Shown here piece after piece: positions 35,355-44,787 of a stretch of DNA of 51,696 nt. Position numbers and translations under genes: made by a program. The first letter of the stretch is position 1. The number at the start of each line of letters is the position of its first letter. Under the pieces are notes generated by a model. It was not told the origin of the DNA and ran no database searches. It saw nothing but the letters and a program-made list of their open reading frames with translations. Origin of the DNA: Ruoffia halotolerans. GTDB lineage: Bacteria; Bacillota; Bacilli; Lactobacillales; Aerococcaceae. The stretch spans positions 1 through 51,696 of the forward strand of contig NZ_JACAOA010000017.1 of assembly GCF_014049385.1 (NCBI RefSeq). Direction: 5' to 3'.

Positions 35355-36755
35355 TTATTTAACGATAATAATCGTCTTCGCAAAATCAGACCATTCATCT
35401 TGTGCGGAAACTTCTTCCTCATCATCAACACCACGTGAACTTACTTTATCAAATAAGATTTTTACCGTTTGGAATAGTAGTTTGAAATCAAAGGCTATGG
35501 AAAAGTTCTTAATATATAACAGATCAAAGTTCAGTTTGCTATTAAAGTCGGTACTATACTTTCCATAAACTTGCGCATAGCCGGTAATTCCTGCTCTTAC
35601 GTGATGTCTTAAAGTATAATACGGGTTCTGCTCTTTAAACTGTTCAACGAAGAACGGACGCTCTGGACGGGGTCCCACAAGCGACATATCCCCCTTAAGC
35701 ACATTTAACAATTGCGGTAGTTCATCAATTCGTGTACTTCGAATAAATTTACCGACCTTTGTCACACGTGTATCGTTTTTCGCTGCCAATACAGGTCCAG
35801 AATCGGATTCTGCTGTCACTGACATTGAGCGGAATTTTAAGATATTGAAGTGTTTTTCACCTTTAGTAATACGCTCCTGCTTATAAAAGATAGGTCCTGG
35901 AGAATCAATCTTAATCGCAATAGCTGTTCCTAACATAATCGGTAAGGTTAAAATAGTTAAAACTAAAGAAACTAAGATATCAATGATACGCTTTAACATA
36001 TTATCTTCAGATGGAATTTCAAAACTAGAAACTTCAATAATACTTTCATCTTCAAAGTTCATAATATTTGGATTAACCATCATTAAATTCTCAAATTGAG
36101 TACTTATAAATAACTTTTTATTCCGGCGCATTAAATATTCATAGATATCTAAACGTTGTTCTTCCGGTATATACCCTGTTAAATAAACAATATCCACATA
36201 ATCCGCTAATTCCTCAACATGTTTTAAATAATCTGATAAGACAACATGTGTCACTTTATGACGTTTGTTTTTCATTAATGAAAAGTTCCGAACTGCTTCA
36301 AGTGCCCGGTCCGATTCTCCAACAACTAAGATTTTCTTTTGACCCCGAAGTTGCTGGTACAGTAAGTAAACCAATACATTAAAGATAAATAACACAAAGG
36401 TTCCAACAAATAAGTTCACTAGTAACACTGATCTTGGAAATGTTAGCCAGCTTCCCGCAAAAGTCAGAGCCATAATATAAACATTCAGTACTAACTGACT
36501 TAACATCGTAAAGTAAAAAATATCTAACACACTCTTGTTATAGAAAACGTAAGTACCAAATAGAAAGTTAATAATAATGTAACCGATAAATATCCATATA
36601 TAACTATCTTCAAAAGCACTAAAGTTTCTAGCCGGTATATCGCCTAAAAATTTGATGTAAAATGATAAATAAATACACCCAATCGCCACTATGGAGCTCA
36701 GTATAACAGCACCAAAGCGTAACAAGTTATTCCATTCATAGCGATGCTTATTCAC
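35355..36755 (-). CDS. Polyprenyl glycosylphosphotransferase (priming sugar transferase)
   Basis: A membrane enzyme of the WbaP/CpsE type that loads the first sugar phosphate onto undecaprenyl phosphate for a surface polysaccharide. The 466-aa protein has about five N-terminal membrane helices (residues 10-130), a CoA-binding-like or Rossmann middle region starting KKILVVGES, one further helix near 258-280, then the catalytic bacterial sugar transferase domain. That domain contains KIDSPGPIFYKQERIT, FNILKFRSM, TRIDELPQLLNVLKGDMSLVGPRPERP and VRAGITGYAQVYGKYS. The start is GTG with GGAAG seven bases upstream. It stands alone; no capsule or EPS cluster is adjacent, so the product is unknown. 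It and tagO both start polymers on the same lipid carrier. Confidence 0.92.
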   Translation of the reverse strand: MNKHRYEWNNLLRFGAVILSSIVAIGCIYLSFYIKFLGDIPARNFSAFEDSYIWIFIGYIIINFLFGTYVFYNKSVLDIFYFTMLSQLVLNVYIMALTFAGSWLTFPRSVLLVNLFVGTFVLFIFNVLVYLLYQQLRGQKKILVVGESDRALEAVRNFSLMKNKRHKVTHVVLSDYLKHVEELADYVDIVYLTGYIPEEQRLDIYEYLMRRNKKLFISTQFENLMMVNPNIMNFEDESIIEVSSFEIPSEDNMLKRIIDILVSLVLTILTLPIMLGTAIAIKIDSPGPIFYKQERITKGEKHFNILKFRSMSVTAESDSGPVLAAKNDTRVTKVGKFIRSTRIDELPQLLNVLKGDMSLVGPRPERPFFVEQFKEQNPYYTLRHHVRAGITGYAQVYGKYSTDFNSKLNFDLLYIKNFSIAFDFKLLFQTVKILFDKVSSRGVDDEEEVSAQDEWSDFAKTIIIVK

Positions 36756-36921
36756 GCAATAACTTCCTTTCTTCCATTATTCTATTTTAAAATAAATCTT
36801 ATATATAATGTTCTTTTTCTACCCTGTTTAATTCTATACAATTTAAATAGGAATATCAAAGAATTATTGCATATCTAAGCTAAACTATCAATAGTAAACT
36901 GATTAGAGTATGCATTAAGAG

Positions 36922-36960
36922 TAAAAAAGTACCAACAAGATTCCTCCTGTCGGCACTTTT
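36922..36960 (-). terminator. Terminator of prs
   Basis: A 15-bp stem with three wobbles (36925-36939 with 36946-36960) is followed by a T run on the minus strand, 13 bases past the prs stop. Confidence 0.82.
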
Positions 36961-36973
36961 CTATCATACATAA

Positions 36974-37957
36974 TTAGTCAATTAATTTGAATTGTTCTTC
37001 AAATAATGGACTCACTGAACGGTTTTCGTGGATACGTTTAATCGCTTCTCCCACAAGTTGTGAAACCGTCACTGTTTCAATTTTATCTAAATATTTTTCT
37101 TCTGGTAAAGAGATTGAGTCTGTAATAATCACTTTTTTGATTGGTGATTTTTCTAAACGACTGATTGCTGGTCCAGATAATACTGGGTGCGTACAACAAA
37201 CATAAATATCTTTAGCTCCTTTTTCCATTAAAGCATCTGCTGCTAATGTAATAGTTCCAGCTGTATCAATCATATCATCAATGATGACACAAGTTTTCCC
37301 TTGTACTTCCCCAACGATATTCATGATTTCAGCGACGTTTGCTTTTGGACGACGTTTATCGATAATCGCAATCGGTGATTTTAAGAATTCGGCTAATTTA
37401 CGGGCACGAGTCACTCCACCGTGGTCAGGTGATACAACAACAACATCATCACCTTCAAGATGGTTATCGATAAAGTAATTTGCTAATAATGGCGCACCTA
37501 ATAAGTGGTCCATTGGAATATCAAAGAAGCCTTGAATTTGAGCCGCGTGTAAGTCTAGCGTTACTAAACGATCTACCCCAGCTTGAACTAACATATTCGC
37601 AACTAACTTCGCTGTAATTGGTTCACGAGGTTGTGCTTTACGATCTTGACGTGCATATCCATAATAAGGGATAACAACGTTAATTGTTTTAGCACTTGCA
37701 CGACGCAATGCGTCAATGGCAATTAATAACTCCATTAAGTGGTCATTTACCGGATACGATGTTGATTGTACTAAGTAAACATGGTCCCCACGAATACTTT
37801 CATCAATATTAACTTTAATCTCACCATCAGCGAACTGAGATATATTAATATCTCCTAATTCTACACCTACTTCATCCGCAATCTTCTCTGCTAACGGGCG
37901 GTTAGAACTCAGTGCGAAAATTTTTAGTTTTGAATCAGAATATGGTTTCTCTATCAT
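36974..37957 (-). CDS. prs: Ribose-phosphate pyrophosphokinase
   Basis: Prs makes PRPP from ribose 5-phosphate and ATP, feeding nucleotide, NAD and histidine synthesis. The 327-aa protein has [15 protein letters not shown]-type N-terminal contacts, [20 protein letters not shown] (flexible-loop region), the [17 protein letters not shown] loop, and the PRPP-binding signature [13 protein letters not shown] near residue 225. GGAGG precedes the ATG. It lies two bases after glmU, a conserved pairing in Firmicutes, and supplies PRPP to pncB and to the purine route controlled by PurR upstream. Confidence 0.97.
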   Translation of the reverse strand: MIEKPYSDSKLKIFALSSNRPLAEKIADEVGVELGDINISQFADGEIKVNIDESIRGDHVYLVQSTSYPVNDHLMELLIAIDALRRASAKTINVVIPYYGYARQDRKAQPREPITAKLVANMLVQAGVDRLVTLDLHAAQIQGFFDIPMDHLLGAPLLANYFIDNHLEGDDVVVVSPDHGGVTRARKLAEFLKSPIAIIDKRRPKANVAEIMNIVGEVQGKTCVIIDDMIDTAGTITLAADALMEKGAKDIYVCCTHPVLSGPAISRLEKSPIKKVIITDSISLPEEKYLDKIETVTVSQLVGEAIKRIHENRSVSPLFEEQFKLID

Positions 37958-37959
37958 TA

Positions 37960-39345
37960 TTAATCCTCCAGATTTTGTTTGTCTTTGAAGCGTTTCCAGT
38001 ATTTGTCTTTGTTCTCTTGTCGTGACCGAGCAATTGCAAGTGCTTCTTCTGGAACATCACTATTAACCGTAGAACCTGCTGCAATGATTGCTCGGTCTCC
38101 CACTGTTACAGGTGCAACAATATTTGATCCTGAACCGATAAATACGTCATTGCCAATTGTTGAACGGAATTTATTCTTTCCGTCATAATTTACAAATACA
38201 GTTCCACAACCTACGTTGACATCCGTACCAATATCCGCGTCCCCGATATAAGTTAAGTGCCCTGCTTTAGAGTTCTTTCCAACAACACTATTTTTGACTT
38301 CTACGAAATTTCCGATATGTGCCCCTTCTTTTAAGACACTCTTAGCTCTTAAGTGTGCGAATGGTCCCACAGTTACATTTTCTTCGACATTTGCAAATTC
38401 TAGCACAGATTGACGAATTTCAACATGGTCAGCAATTGTTGATGAAATAATTTCTGAATTTGAACCAATCGTTGAGTGTGAACCAATCTTTGTATTTCCT
38501 TTAAGAGATACCCCAGATTCGATTAATGTATCTTGACCAATTTCAACATCTGCTTCGATATATGTTGCTGTTGGGTTAATAAACGTAACACCGTTACGCA
38601 TATGTTTTTCATTGATGCGTTTAGTCATCAAGCGTGTTGCTTCTGCTAACGCGATACGGTCGTTAACTCCAATAGCTTCATCAAAGTTATCCATCGTAAA
38701 GGCTTTAACAGTATCGCCAGCTTCTTTCATAATACTAATCACATCTGGTAAGTAATACTCACCTTGTGCATTTTCGTTGCCGACTTTATCCAAAGCTTCA
38801 AATAACGCTTTATTATTGAAGACATATGTCCCCGTATTAATTTCTGTAATGGCTTGCTCTTCTTCGTTTGCATCTTTTTGCTCAACAATTCGTGAAACCT
38901 CTTTATCACTTTGTCTAACTACACGACCGTATCCTGTTGGGTCTTCGGCGATTGCTGTTAAAATTGTTCCTTTAGCATTAGATTCTTCATGGAATTTGAA
39001 CAATTGATTTAATGTTTCTGCTGAAAACAAAGGTGTGTCTCCACATATTACAAGAGTACTTCCTTCTTCATCTTTTAATAGATCTTTAGCTTGTAGTACA
39101 GCATGACCTGTTCCTAATTGCTCTTCTTGTAATGCAAATTCAGATTGATCAGCTAATACATCACGCACTGTTTCTGCACCGTGTCCTACAATTGTTACAA
39201 TTCGCTCAACATTACTTTGTTGAACTGCTCGTAATACATGTTCTACCATTGAGATGCCGTTTATCGTATGTAGCACTTTATATAACTCTGATTTCATACG
39301 TGTTCCTTTACCCGCTGCCAGTACAACGGCTAATCGCTTCTCCAT
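37960..39345 (-). CDS. glmU: GlmU, bifunctional UDP-GlcNAc synthesis enzyme
   Basis: GlmU acetylates glucosamine 1-phosphate and then couples it to UTP, giving UDP-GlcNAc for peptidoglycan and teichoic acid. The 461-aa protein has the N-terminal uridylyltransferase signature [11 protein letters not shown] (residues 9-19) and GTGHAVLQA, and a C-terminal left-handed beta-helix of hexapeptide repeats. Acetyltransferase contacts include [21 protein letters not shown] and [12 protein letters not shown]. The start giving MEKRLAVV is chosen because AAGGAG is upstream; the longer frame to 39369 is not supported. Its product is also the sugar donor for tagO in this window. Confidence 0.97.
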   Translation of the reverse strand: MEKRLAVVLAAGKGTRMKSELYKVLHTINGISMVEHVLRAVQQSNVERIVTIVGHGAETVRDVLADQSEFALQEEQLGTGHAVLQAKDLLKDEEGSTLVICGDTPLFSAETLNQLFKFHEESNAKGTILTAIAEDPTGYGRVVRQSDKEVSRIVEQKDANEEEQAITEINTGTYVFNNKALFEALDKVGNENAQGEYYLPDVISIMKEAGDTVKAFTMDNFDEAIGVNDRIALAEATRLMTKRINEKHMRNGVTFINPTATYIEADVEIGQDTLIESGVSLKGNTKIGSHSTIGSNSEIISSTIADHVEIRQSVLEFANVEENVTVGPFAHLRAKSVLKEGAHIGNFVEVKNSVVGKNSKAGHLTYIGDADIGTDVNVGCGTVFVNYDGKNKFRSTIGNDVFIGSGSNIVAPVTVGDRAIIAAGSTVNSDVPEEALAIARSRQENKDKYWKRFKDKQNLED

Positions 39346-39453
39346 ATAAACACTCCTTATTTTAAACATTTTTCTCTTAATAATTATAGCGATTATAGGC
39401 GAAGATATCTACCGTTTAATTTGACAATCCTGAATGAAACGACAAAAAAACGT

Positions 39454-40308
39454 TTACTCTGTTAATTGATTAAATAAACTTCCGGGTTGAACATCCAATT
39501 CATAACGTCTCTCTTCATCGTTATAAACTAATTGAACACTAATGAGTGAATCGATTGGTAAAGTTAATTGGTTCGTTTCGTGTGAACGATTCTCACCAAG
39601 GACACAAACTCCGACCGCTGTCGAATCAAATTCTTCAAGTAGTGAAATCATCCCTTGAGCCGTTCCACCATTACGAAGGAAGTCATCAACGATTAAGACA
39701 CGTTGATTTGTTTTCAGGCTATTTTTTTCTAATTCCATTTTCTTAACTGTTTGGTGTGACCCAGATACATAATTAACAGAAATCGTTGGGCCGATGCCAT
39801 CTGTTGAATCACGTCTCGCGATTACATAAGGAACATTTAAATAGCGTGCAACAATCGTTGCTAGACCAATTCCTTTTGATTCCACAGTCATGACTGCATC
39901 AATATTATTATGGATATAATGAGAAGCAATTAATCTACCGACTTTACTTAACATATATGAATCTTGCAAAATATCACTCATATGGATGTAATTACCTTGT
40001 AAAATTCGCTTTCCATGCGTAAATTTATCAATCAAAGTATTCAATAACTCTTTTTGTTCAATTAAAGGTACTTTTGGATAGAAGATAATTCCACCTGCTG
40101 CGCCCGGAACTGTCTTAACTTCTCCGAGTTCATTAATTTCAAAGACTTCTCGAACAAAATCAATATCTTCACTAATCGAAGATTTAGCGGCATTCAAAAA
40201 CTCAACAAAATAAGACAAGTTAATTAACTGTCCTGGTCTATCGACTAAGTAATGGGAAATATACAACATACGTTGATTACGTTTTGGTTTATAATTTTTA
40301 TCAGTCAT
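39454..40308 (-). CDS. purR: PurR, purine operon repressor (Bacillus type)
   Basis: This PurR represses purine synthesis genes and is released by PRPP. The 284-aa protein has an N-terminal winged-helix domain (about residues 1-72, with KRNQRMLYISHYLV) and a PRTase-like effector domain with the PRPP motif VLIVDDFLRNGGTAQGM (about 202-218). The VESKGIGLATIVARYL segment is also typical. The ATG at 40308 is preferred; an upstream in-frame GTG overlaps AGAGG. It precedes glmU-prs, a usual order. The 145-base gap before purR contains one possible PurBox. Confidence 0.95.
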   Translation of the reverse strand: MTDKNYKPKRNQRMLYISHYLVDRPGQLINLSYFVEFLNAAKSSISEDIDFVREVFEINELGEVKTVPGAAGGIIFYPKVPLIEQKELLNTLIDKFTHGKRILQGNYIHMSDILQDSYMLSKVGRLIASHYIHNNIDAVMTVESKGIGLATIVARYLNVPYVIARRDSTDGIGPTISVNYVSGSHQTVKKMELEKNSLKTNQRVLIVDDFLRNGGTAQGMISLLEEFDSTAVGVCVLGENRSHETNQLTLPIDSLISVQLVYNDEERRYELDVQPGSLFNQLTE

Positions 40309-40368
40309 AACGAAAGTCACCTCTTAGCCATATTCTACCAAAACACAAACAATAAGTATATATAAATT

Positions 40369-40384
40369 AATTTTGTTCGTGTCT
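40369..40384 (-). promoter_or_regulatory. Possible PurBox upstream of purR
   Basis: The minus strand has ACACGAACAAAAT, close to the CCGAACAWT-type box bound by PurR in Bacillus and lactococci. I do not see a clear second, inverted copy at the usual distance, so this is weak. Autoregulation of purR is known in relatives. Confidence 0.3.
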
Positions 40385-40496
40385 ATACCTGTGTTTGTGT
40401 CTTTGTCATTCTCATAGGGAACCGGGCAATATTATCTTAAAATATATACAATATTTAAGTTCACATGATTAAAGTAAAAGAAGGTAGGTTAAGAAA

Positions 40497-40889
40497 ATGG
40501 CAATCAAAATCACTCGCAGAACGGGTTGGTTATTCAATATGGGGGCGAAATTAAACATAAAAATTAATGAAGAGGTCGTTGGAAAACTGTCGGATAATAG
40601 CTCGATTAACATTGACATTTCACCACCCGAAGTACAATTACAAGTCTCTCAGTTCGGTGGTTAACGTAGTAATAAACTCCGAATCTCAGATGGCAATATT
40701 GTCACAATCACTGCCTCACCTTTTAGTTGTTTTAGTTTTCTTGCGATCATCTTGTTAATGTTAATTTATCGCCCCTTGGCAGAGACACATTGGACACGTT
40801 ATGTCGCGATTATTGCACTGATAGGTTACGGAATTAGTCACCTTGTGATTCCAGGTTATCATTACCGATTAAGTAAACGACAATCGTGA
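40497..40889 (+). pseudogene. Small membrane-anchored protein gene interrupted by one in-frame stop
   Basis: Starting at ATG 40497, with an AAGGTAGG site about eight bases upstream, the frame runs 55 codons to TAA (40662-40664), ending SQFGG. It then continues open in the same frame for 74 more codons to TGA at 40889. The first part (ITRRTGWLFNMGAKLNIKI and ISPPEVQLQVSQFGG) and the start of the second (RSNKLRISDGNIVTI) look like one small beta-rich domain. Two hydrophobic segments follow in the second part. I recognise the general type of a small conserved membrane protein in Lactobacillales but cannot name a family. Readthrough is possible but unproven; a nonsense mutation is the simpler reading. 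Confidence 0.7.
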
Positions 40890-40938
40890 GATTTCTTACT
40901 GATATTTTTTAAGCGAAACTTGAGCAAAATCGCTAATC

Positions 40939-41000
40939 CATTTGGCCGGAGTTGGCGCTACTCAAGACAAACAACTAGTCCATTTGGCCGGAGTTCACTC
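40939..41000. repeat. 42-bp repeat, locus 2
   Basis: One full 42-base unit (40939-40980) and the first part of a second (from 40981) both start CATTTGGCCGGAGTT. The opening and the ACTCAAGACAAAC-like middle match the array at 21781, and the period is the same. It lies between the interrupted small gene and the adcB terminator. Confidence 0.82.
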
Positions 41001-41016
41001 ATTTACAATAACAGCA

Positions 41017-41053
41017 CAAAAAAAGAAGTCAAACTCTCACGAGTTAGACTTCT
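41017..41053 (-). terminator. Terminator of the adcACB operon
   Basis: A 13-bp stem with one mismatch (41024-41036 with 41041-41053) and a four-base loop is followed by seven T residues on the minus strand, six bases past the adcB stop. Confidence 0.9.
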
Positions 41054-41058
41054 ATAGT

Positions 41059-41892
41059 TTAAGATGGATTATTATGTTTACGTTTGCGTAAAGTCACAAA
41101 GTAAGTAGCCAACGATACAATGACAAAAATCACGATAAAGGCTAATGTAATCGACGCTCCTGGTGGTGTATCGTATTCGTAACTCGCAAATATACCTGCA
41201 AATATCCCAATTAAATTAATGATAATACCTATAACAATGGTCTTCCCAAAGCTATCTGATATTTTAATAGCAGTTGCAGATGGGATAACGACTAATGCTG
41301 AAACAAGTAATGCACCAACAATTGGCATCATAATACTAATCGCAACCCCTGTAAATACCGAAAAAATAATTGAAATGAATCGAACTGGCAGTCCACTAGT
41401 ATAAGCAGTCGCCTCATCATAACTCATCACATATAGTGTTCTTCTAAAGATTAGATAGAAGATAACAATAGTGACTGAGAGCCCAACTAGAATTTTCACT
41501 TCACTTGGTGAGATCAATAAGATTGAACCAAATAAGTATTGATCAATTTGGAAATTACCTGAGTTTGAGTTCAAACTCACCAATACTAAGGCTATCGCCA
41601 TTCCAGCTGACATCATAATTGCAACGGAAATCTCTGAGAAGGTATTGTAAATTGTTCTCAAGTACTCAATGATAATTGATGCACCTACAACAAATAATAA
41701 AGTAGAAAGTGTTGGATCTACTTGAAGGAACATCCCTAAGGCTACTCCTGCTAAGGAAATATGTGATAAAGTATCGGCTAATAATGACTGTCTGCGTAAA
41801 ATTAATAATAAGCCAATAATCGGTGTAATAAAGGAAATCGCAACACCCGCAACTAATGCGCGTTGGATGAAGTCATACTGAAGCAACTCCAT
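41059..41892 (-). CDS. adcB: AdcB, zinc ABC transporter permease
   Basis: This is the membrane channel of a zinc/manganese-type (ABC-3 family) importer. The 277-aa protein has eight or nine membrane helices, starting at residues 11-32. The family stretch RRQSLLADTLSHISLAGVALG near residues 33-53 docks the ATPase, and VGALLVSALVVIPSATA is in the C-terminal half. GAGGGGGG precedes the ATG, and the gene overlaps adcC by 40 bases. The His-rich partner AdcA and an operator-like site favour zinc over manganese. Confidence 0.92.
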   Translation of the reverse strand: MELLQYDFIQRALVAGVAISFITPIIGLLLILRRQSLLADTLSHISLAGVALGMFLQVDPTLSTLLFVVGASIIIEYLRTIYNTFSEISVAIMMSAGMAIALVLVSLNSNSGNFQIDQYLFGSILLISPSEVKILVGLSVTIVIFYLIFRRTLYVMSYDEATAYTSGLPVRFISIIFSVFTGVAISIMMPIVGALLVSALVVIPSATAIKISDSFGKTIVIGIIINLIGIFAGIFASYEYDTPPGASITLAFIVIFVIVSLATYFVTLRKRKHNNPS

Positions 41893-42545
41893 GGTGTTCC
41901 CCCCTCTCTGACAAGTCGAATCTCACGGTCAAAAAAGCCATCCAGTTCATTATCCGCATGTGTTACCATTAGGATTGCTTTCCCATGAACTTTAGATGTA
42001 TGACGTAATAATTTATAAAAAGATTTTCTTGAAGCAACATCCATCCCAGTTGTTGGCTCATCGAGTACAAAAAAGTCTGGATCCATCGCAAATGTACGAG
42101 CCAAATTAATTCGTTGCTTTTGACCGCCAGATAATTCCCCAACTTTACGACCTCTTAAATGATCCATCCCGACGGATTTCAACGCTTTGTCTACATATTC
42201 ATAATCTGTGGCATCGAGTTTTTTGAACCAACGTCCTTTAGGGTAACGACCTGATTCAACTAATTTTTGCACGGTACTGGGGAAACCAGCATTGAAGGAC
42301 GTCACATTTTGTGGGACATATCCTATAGATAACTTCTCTCCAAATTGGTTTAGTTTTGAATAGATGACTCGACCAGTGGCTGGGTTTAACAAGCCGAGTA
42401 TATTTTTAATTAAAGTAGATTTTGCTGCACCATTTTCCCCAGTTAAGATAACAAATTCTCCGGGTTCAATTGTAAAGTTAATACTGTCTAGCACTTTTTC
42501 GTCATCATAGTAAAATGATAAGTCATGCACTTCTAATAGAGACAT
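41853..42545 (-). CDS. adcC: AdcC, zinc ABC transporter ATPase
   Basis: The ATPase of the zinc importer, 230 aa. Walker A reads GENGAAKST (residues 36-44), with Ala at the position usually occupied by Gly; streptococcal AdcC carries the same substitution, so this is family-typical. The signature LSGGQKQRINLAR, Walker B FFVLDEPTTGMD, and the switch His in MVTHAD are present. The C-terminal TPWSCFSM also resembles streptococcal AdcC ends, so the 40-base overlap with adcB is real and not a lost stop codon. Confidence 0.93.
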   Translation of the reverse strand: MSLLEVHDLSFYYDDEKVLDSINFTIEPGEFVILTGENGAAKSTLIKNILGLLNPATGRVIYSKLNQFGEKLSIGYVPQNVTSFNAGFPSTVQKLVESGRYPKGRWFKKLDATDYEYVDKALKSVGMDHLRGRKVGELSGGQKQRINLARTFAMDPDFFVLDEPTTGMDVASRKSFYKLLRHTSKVHGKAILMVTHADNELDGFFDREIRLVREGGTPWSCFSMTSSNAH

Positions 42546-42572
42546 AATGTTACACCTTTCTAGTTGTACGTT

Positions 42573-43544
42573 TCATTTCGTTAATTGAGCTAAGTTCTCT
42601 CTCATTATACTGAAATAATCCTCACCTTGCTCAATTTCTTCTTCTGTAATGAATTCCAATGTTCTTAATGGTCGTAACTCTGCACCGGTTGCTTGGCTCA
42701 CTGTTTCTGAAATAGTCGTTGATGTCGTCGGGTCAACATAAATAACTTGAACGTTTCTTTCGTTCACTACTTTGGTCATTTCAGTTAACTTTTTAGCACT
42801 CGGTTCGGCATTATTTGCTAAGCCACTAATGGCTAATTGTTCTAAATCATAAGCGTGAGCTAAGTATCCGAAAGCCTCATGTTGAACGACAATTGTTCTG
42901 TTCTCCAAATCAGCTAAACCAGTTTCAAATGCTTCATTCAATGCTGTTAATTCTTCAGATAGTTTTTCGGCATTCTCAGTATAAGTTGCTTTATTCGCTG
43001 GATCGAGTTCAATTAAGGCATTTTTGACATTTTCTGCCTGTTGAGAATAAAAGTTTGGATCTAACCACGTATGTGGATCAAACTCATGCGAGTGACCTTC
43101 TTCGTGGTCATGTTCATCGCCGTGATTGTGTTCCTCTTCATGACCTTCCTCATGCTCATAATCATGTTCCTCTTCTTCATGATTATGATCACCTGATAAT
43201 AGGTCAATGCCTTCCGTTGATTCAAGCACTTGAGTTGCCGCTTGATCAACAATACTTAATAAATCACTGACAAAAAACTCCATCTCATCATCTTGATAGA
43301 TGAATAAATCCGCCTCTTGAACTGCCACAGCATCTTTTGCCGTAGATTCATACGAATGCGCATCTTGTCCACTTTCTAAAAGCATCTCAACATTAATAGC
43401 GTCTCCACCTATTCGGCTCGCTAAGTAATACATTGGATAAAATGTAGTCATGACCGTCTTTTTGTCTTGGGCATGAATGTTGGCTCCAGGTATAATTAAA
43501 GCGAAAGCAATAACAAATAAAACAAACTTCTTAAATAATTTCAT
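42573..43544 (-). CDS. adcA: AdcA-like zinc-binding protein without lipobox
   Basis: This is the extracellular zinc-binding protein of the AdcABC importer (cluster A-I/TroA family), 323 aa. After a signal peptide (about 1-25, ending IHA|QDK) comes TTFYPMYYLASRIGG. A His/Glu-rich loop at about residues 120-153 has 11 histidines and leads to DPHTWLDP. Likely zinc ligands are His63 (QDAHSYE), His158 (DPHTW), the His in VVQHEAFGY, and Asp/Glu in YVDPTTS. The C-terminal ZinT domain of some AdcA proteins is absent. No lipobox Cys is present, although AdcA is normally a lipoprotein. ATG 43544 is preferred over the TTG at 43553, which touches the ribosome site. Confidence 0.92.
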   Translation of the reverse strand: MKLFKKFVLFVIAFALIIPGANIHAQDKKTVMTTFYPMYYLASRIGGDAINVEMLLESGQDAHSYESTAKDAVAVQEADLFIYQDDEMEFFVSDLLSIVDQAATQVLESTEGIDLLSGDHNHEEEEHDYEHEEGHEEEHNHGDEHDHEEGHSHEFDPHTWLDPNFYSQQAENVKNALIELDPANKATYTENAEKLSEELTALNEAFETGLADLENRTIVVQHEAFGYLAHAYDLEQLAISGLANNAEPSAKKLTEMTKVVNERNVQVIYVDPTTSTTISETVSQATGAELRPLRTLEFITEEEIEQGEDYFSIMRENLAQLTK

Positions 43545-43565
43545 AATGATCAACCTCTCTTAAAT

Positions 43566-43576
43566 GTAATGGTTAC
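43566..43576. promoter_or_regulatory. Candidate Zur/AdcR-type operator of adcACB
   Basis: GTAATGGTTAC is one base from the GTAATNATTAC core of the Gram-positive Zur box and has A/T flanks on both sides. It lies just downstream of the expected transcription start of the adcA promoter and about 22 bases before the ATG, a good position for a repressor. The regulator gene is not in this window, so Zur versus AdcR is open. Confidence 0.5.
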
Positions 43577-43592
43577 TATTTAGGCTTTCACT

Positions 43593-43621
43593 ATATTACT
43601 CCCGAAGTTTACTAAAGTCAA
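43593..43621 (-). promoter_or_regulatory. Promoter of adcACB
   Basis: TTGACT (43616-43621, minus strand), a 17-base spacer and TAATAT (43593-43598) precede adcA by about 50 bases. The stretch from here to 43848 otherwise holds only the unassigned leader of the divergent ABC exporter genes. Confidence 0.8.
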
Positions 43622-43848
43622 GACCATTAAACATGACAATTTAATCATATGAAAAATGTATAATTCTATGTATTTCTCTTCGTATTTATTATTTGACGGT
43701 GTTATTATATATGAAAGGATAAAAAATAGTTTGAATAATTCACAGATATTTCAATATACAACTAGAGTCCTATGAAAAGCGTACTCAATTCGCGTATATT
43801 TAAAGAGAAATGATCGCATAACCCAAATGCGAATGAGAGGATAAGAAA

Positions 43849-44787
43849 ATGAAAAATTCGCTAGTTTTAGAAGTAAACAATGTATCTAAACAATACGGTA
43901 AACAACAAGCGTTAGAACACTTTAATTTAAATGTGAACAAAGGTGAAATTGTAGGTGTCGCTGGTCCAAATGGCGCTGGAAAAACAACTTTATTTCGAAT
44001 TATTACCGGAATGACTCCCATTTATGATGGGGACTTAAAATTATTTGGTTCCTTAGATGCGGCAGGTTTAAGAGAAAACCGCAAATATTTAGGTACTATT
44101 ATAGAAGACCCTGCCTTCTTTCCGGAAATGTCTGCCAAACAAAATTTAGAATTCTATCGGATTCAACGAGGCGTTAAAGATAAGAACCGCATCGATAAAT
44201 TATTAACACTTGTCGGGTTAGCAGATGTTGGAAACAAGAAATTTAAAGGTTTTTCTTTAGGTATGAAGCAACGTTTAGCCATTGCCTTAGCTCTCATTCA
44301 TGAACCGGAACTGCTTGTATTTGATGAGCCAACAAATGGTCTCGACCCTGCAGGTATTATTCAAGTGAGAAAGTTATTACAAAAATTAGCTAAAGAAACA
44401 AACTTAACGATTCTAGTCTCTTCACATATTCTTTCGGAGTTAGAAAACTTGGCGACCCGCTTTGTAATCGTAAACCATGGTAAGAAAATCGATGAGTTCA
44501 CCAAAGAAGAATTACAAGAACGTCTGCAAAGTTACTTTAAGTTTAAAGTAGATGACACTGACCGAGCTAGCCAACTGCTTGAAACAGAGTTAAATACAAC
44601 TGAATTTGAAGTGACAGCTGAAGGGATGATCCATGTATTTGACCCAAATATTGAAGCCAGCGACATTGCTGATACCTTTGTAAAGAACAATCTGAAACTT
44701 TCTCATTTATCGCGTAACTCTCATAATCTTGAAGAGATGTTTATTAATTTAACTGAGGAGGCGCATTTTAATGATGAGATTATTTAA
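43849..44787 (+). CDS. ABC-2 exporter ATP-binding protein (BcrA/CcmA-like)
   Basis: The ATPase of an ABC-2 type exporter, 312 aa. Walker A is GPNGAGKTT at residues 39-47, the signature is FSLGMKQRLAIALAL, Walker B is LLVFDEPTNGLDP, and the switch His is in SSHILSELE. This set is typical of the BcrA/NosF group, which includes bacitracin and lantibiotic self-protection pumps as well as pumps of unknown cargo. A C-terminal domain of about 95 residues follows. A GAGAGGATAAG ribosome site is present. It overlaps the permease gene by 17 bases. No sensor kinase or peptide gene is adjacent, so the cargo is unknown. Confidence 0.88.
   Translation: MKNSLVLEVNNVSKQYGKQQALEHFNLNVNKGEIVGVAGPNGAGKTTLFRIITGMTPIYDGDLKLFGSLDAAGLRENRKYLGTIIEDPAFFPEMSAKQNLEFYRIQRGVKDKNRIDKLLTLVGLADVGNKKFKGFSLGMKQRLAIALALIHEPELLVFDEPTNGLDPAGIIQVRKLLQKLAKETNLTILVSSHILSELENLATRFVIVNHGKKIDEFTKEELQERLQSYFKFKVDDTDRASQLLETELNTTEFEVTAEGMIHVFDPNIEASDIADTFVKNNLKLSHLSRNSHNLEEMFINLTEEAHFNDEII

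Noticed and set aside
41853-41892. The 40-base adcC/adcB overlap as evidence of a lost adcC stop codon
   Set aside because: The extra C-terminal residues (TPWSCFSM) resemble the normal ends of streptococcal AdcC, so the overlap is natural.
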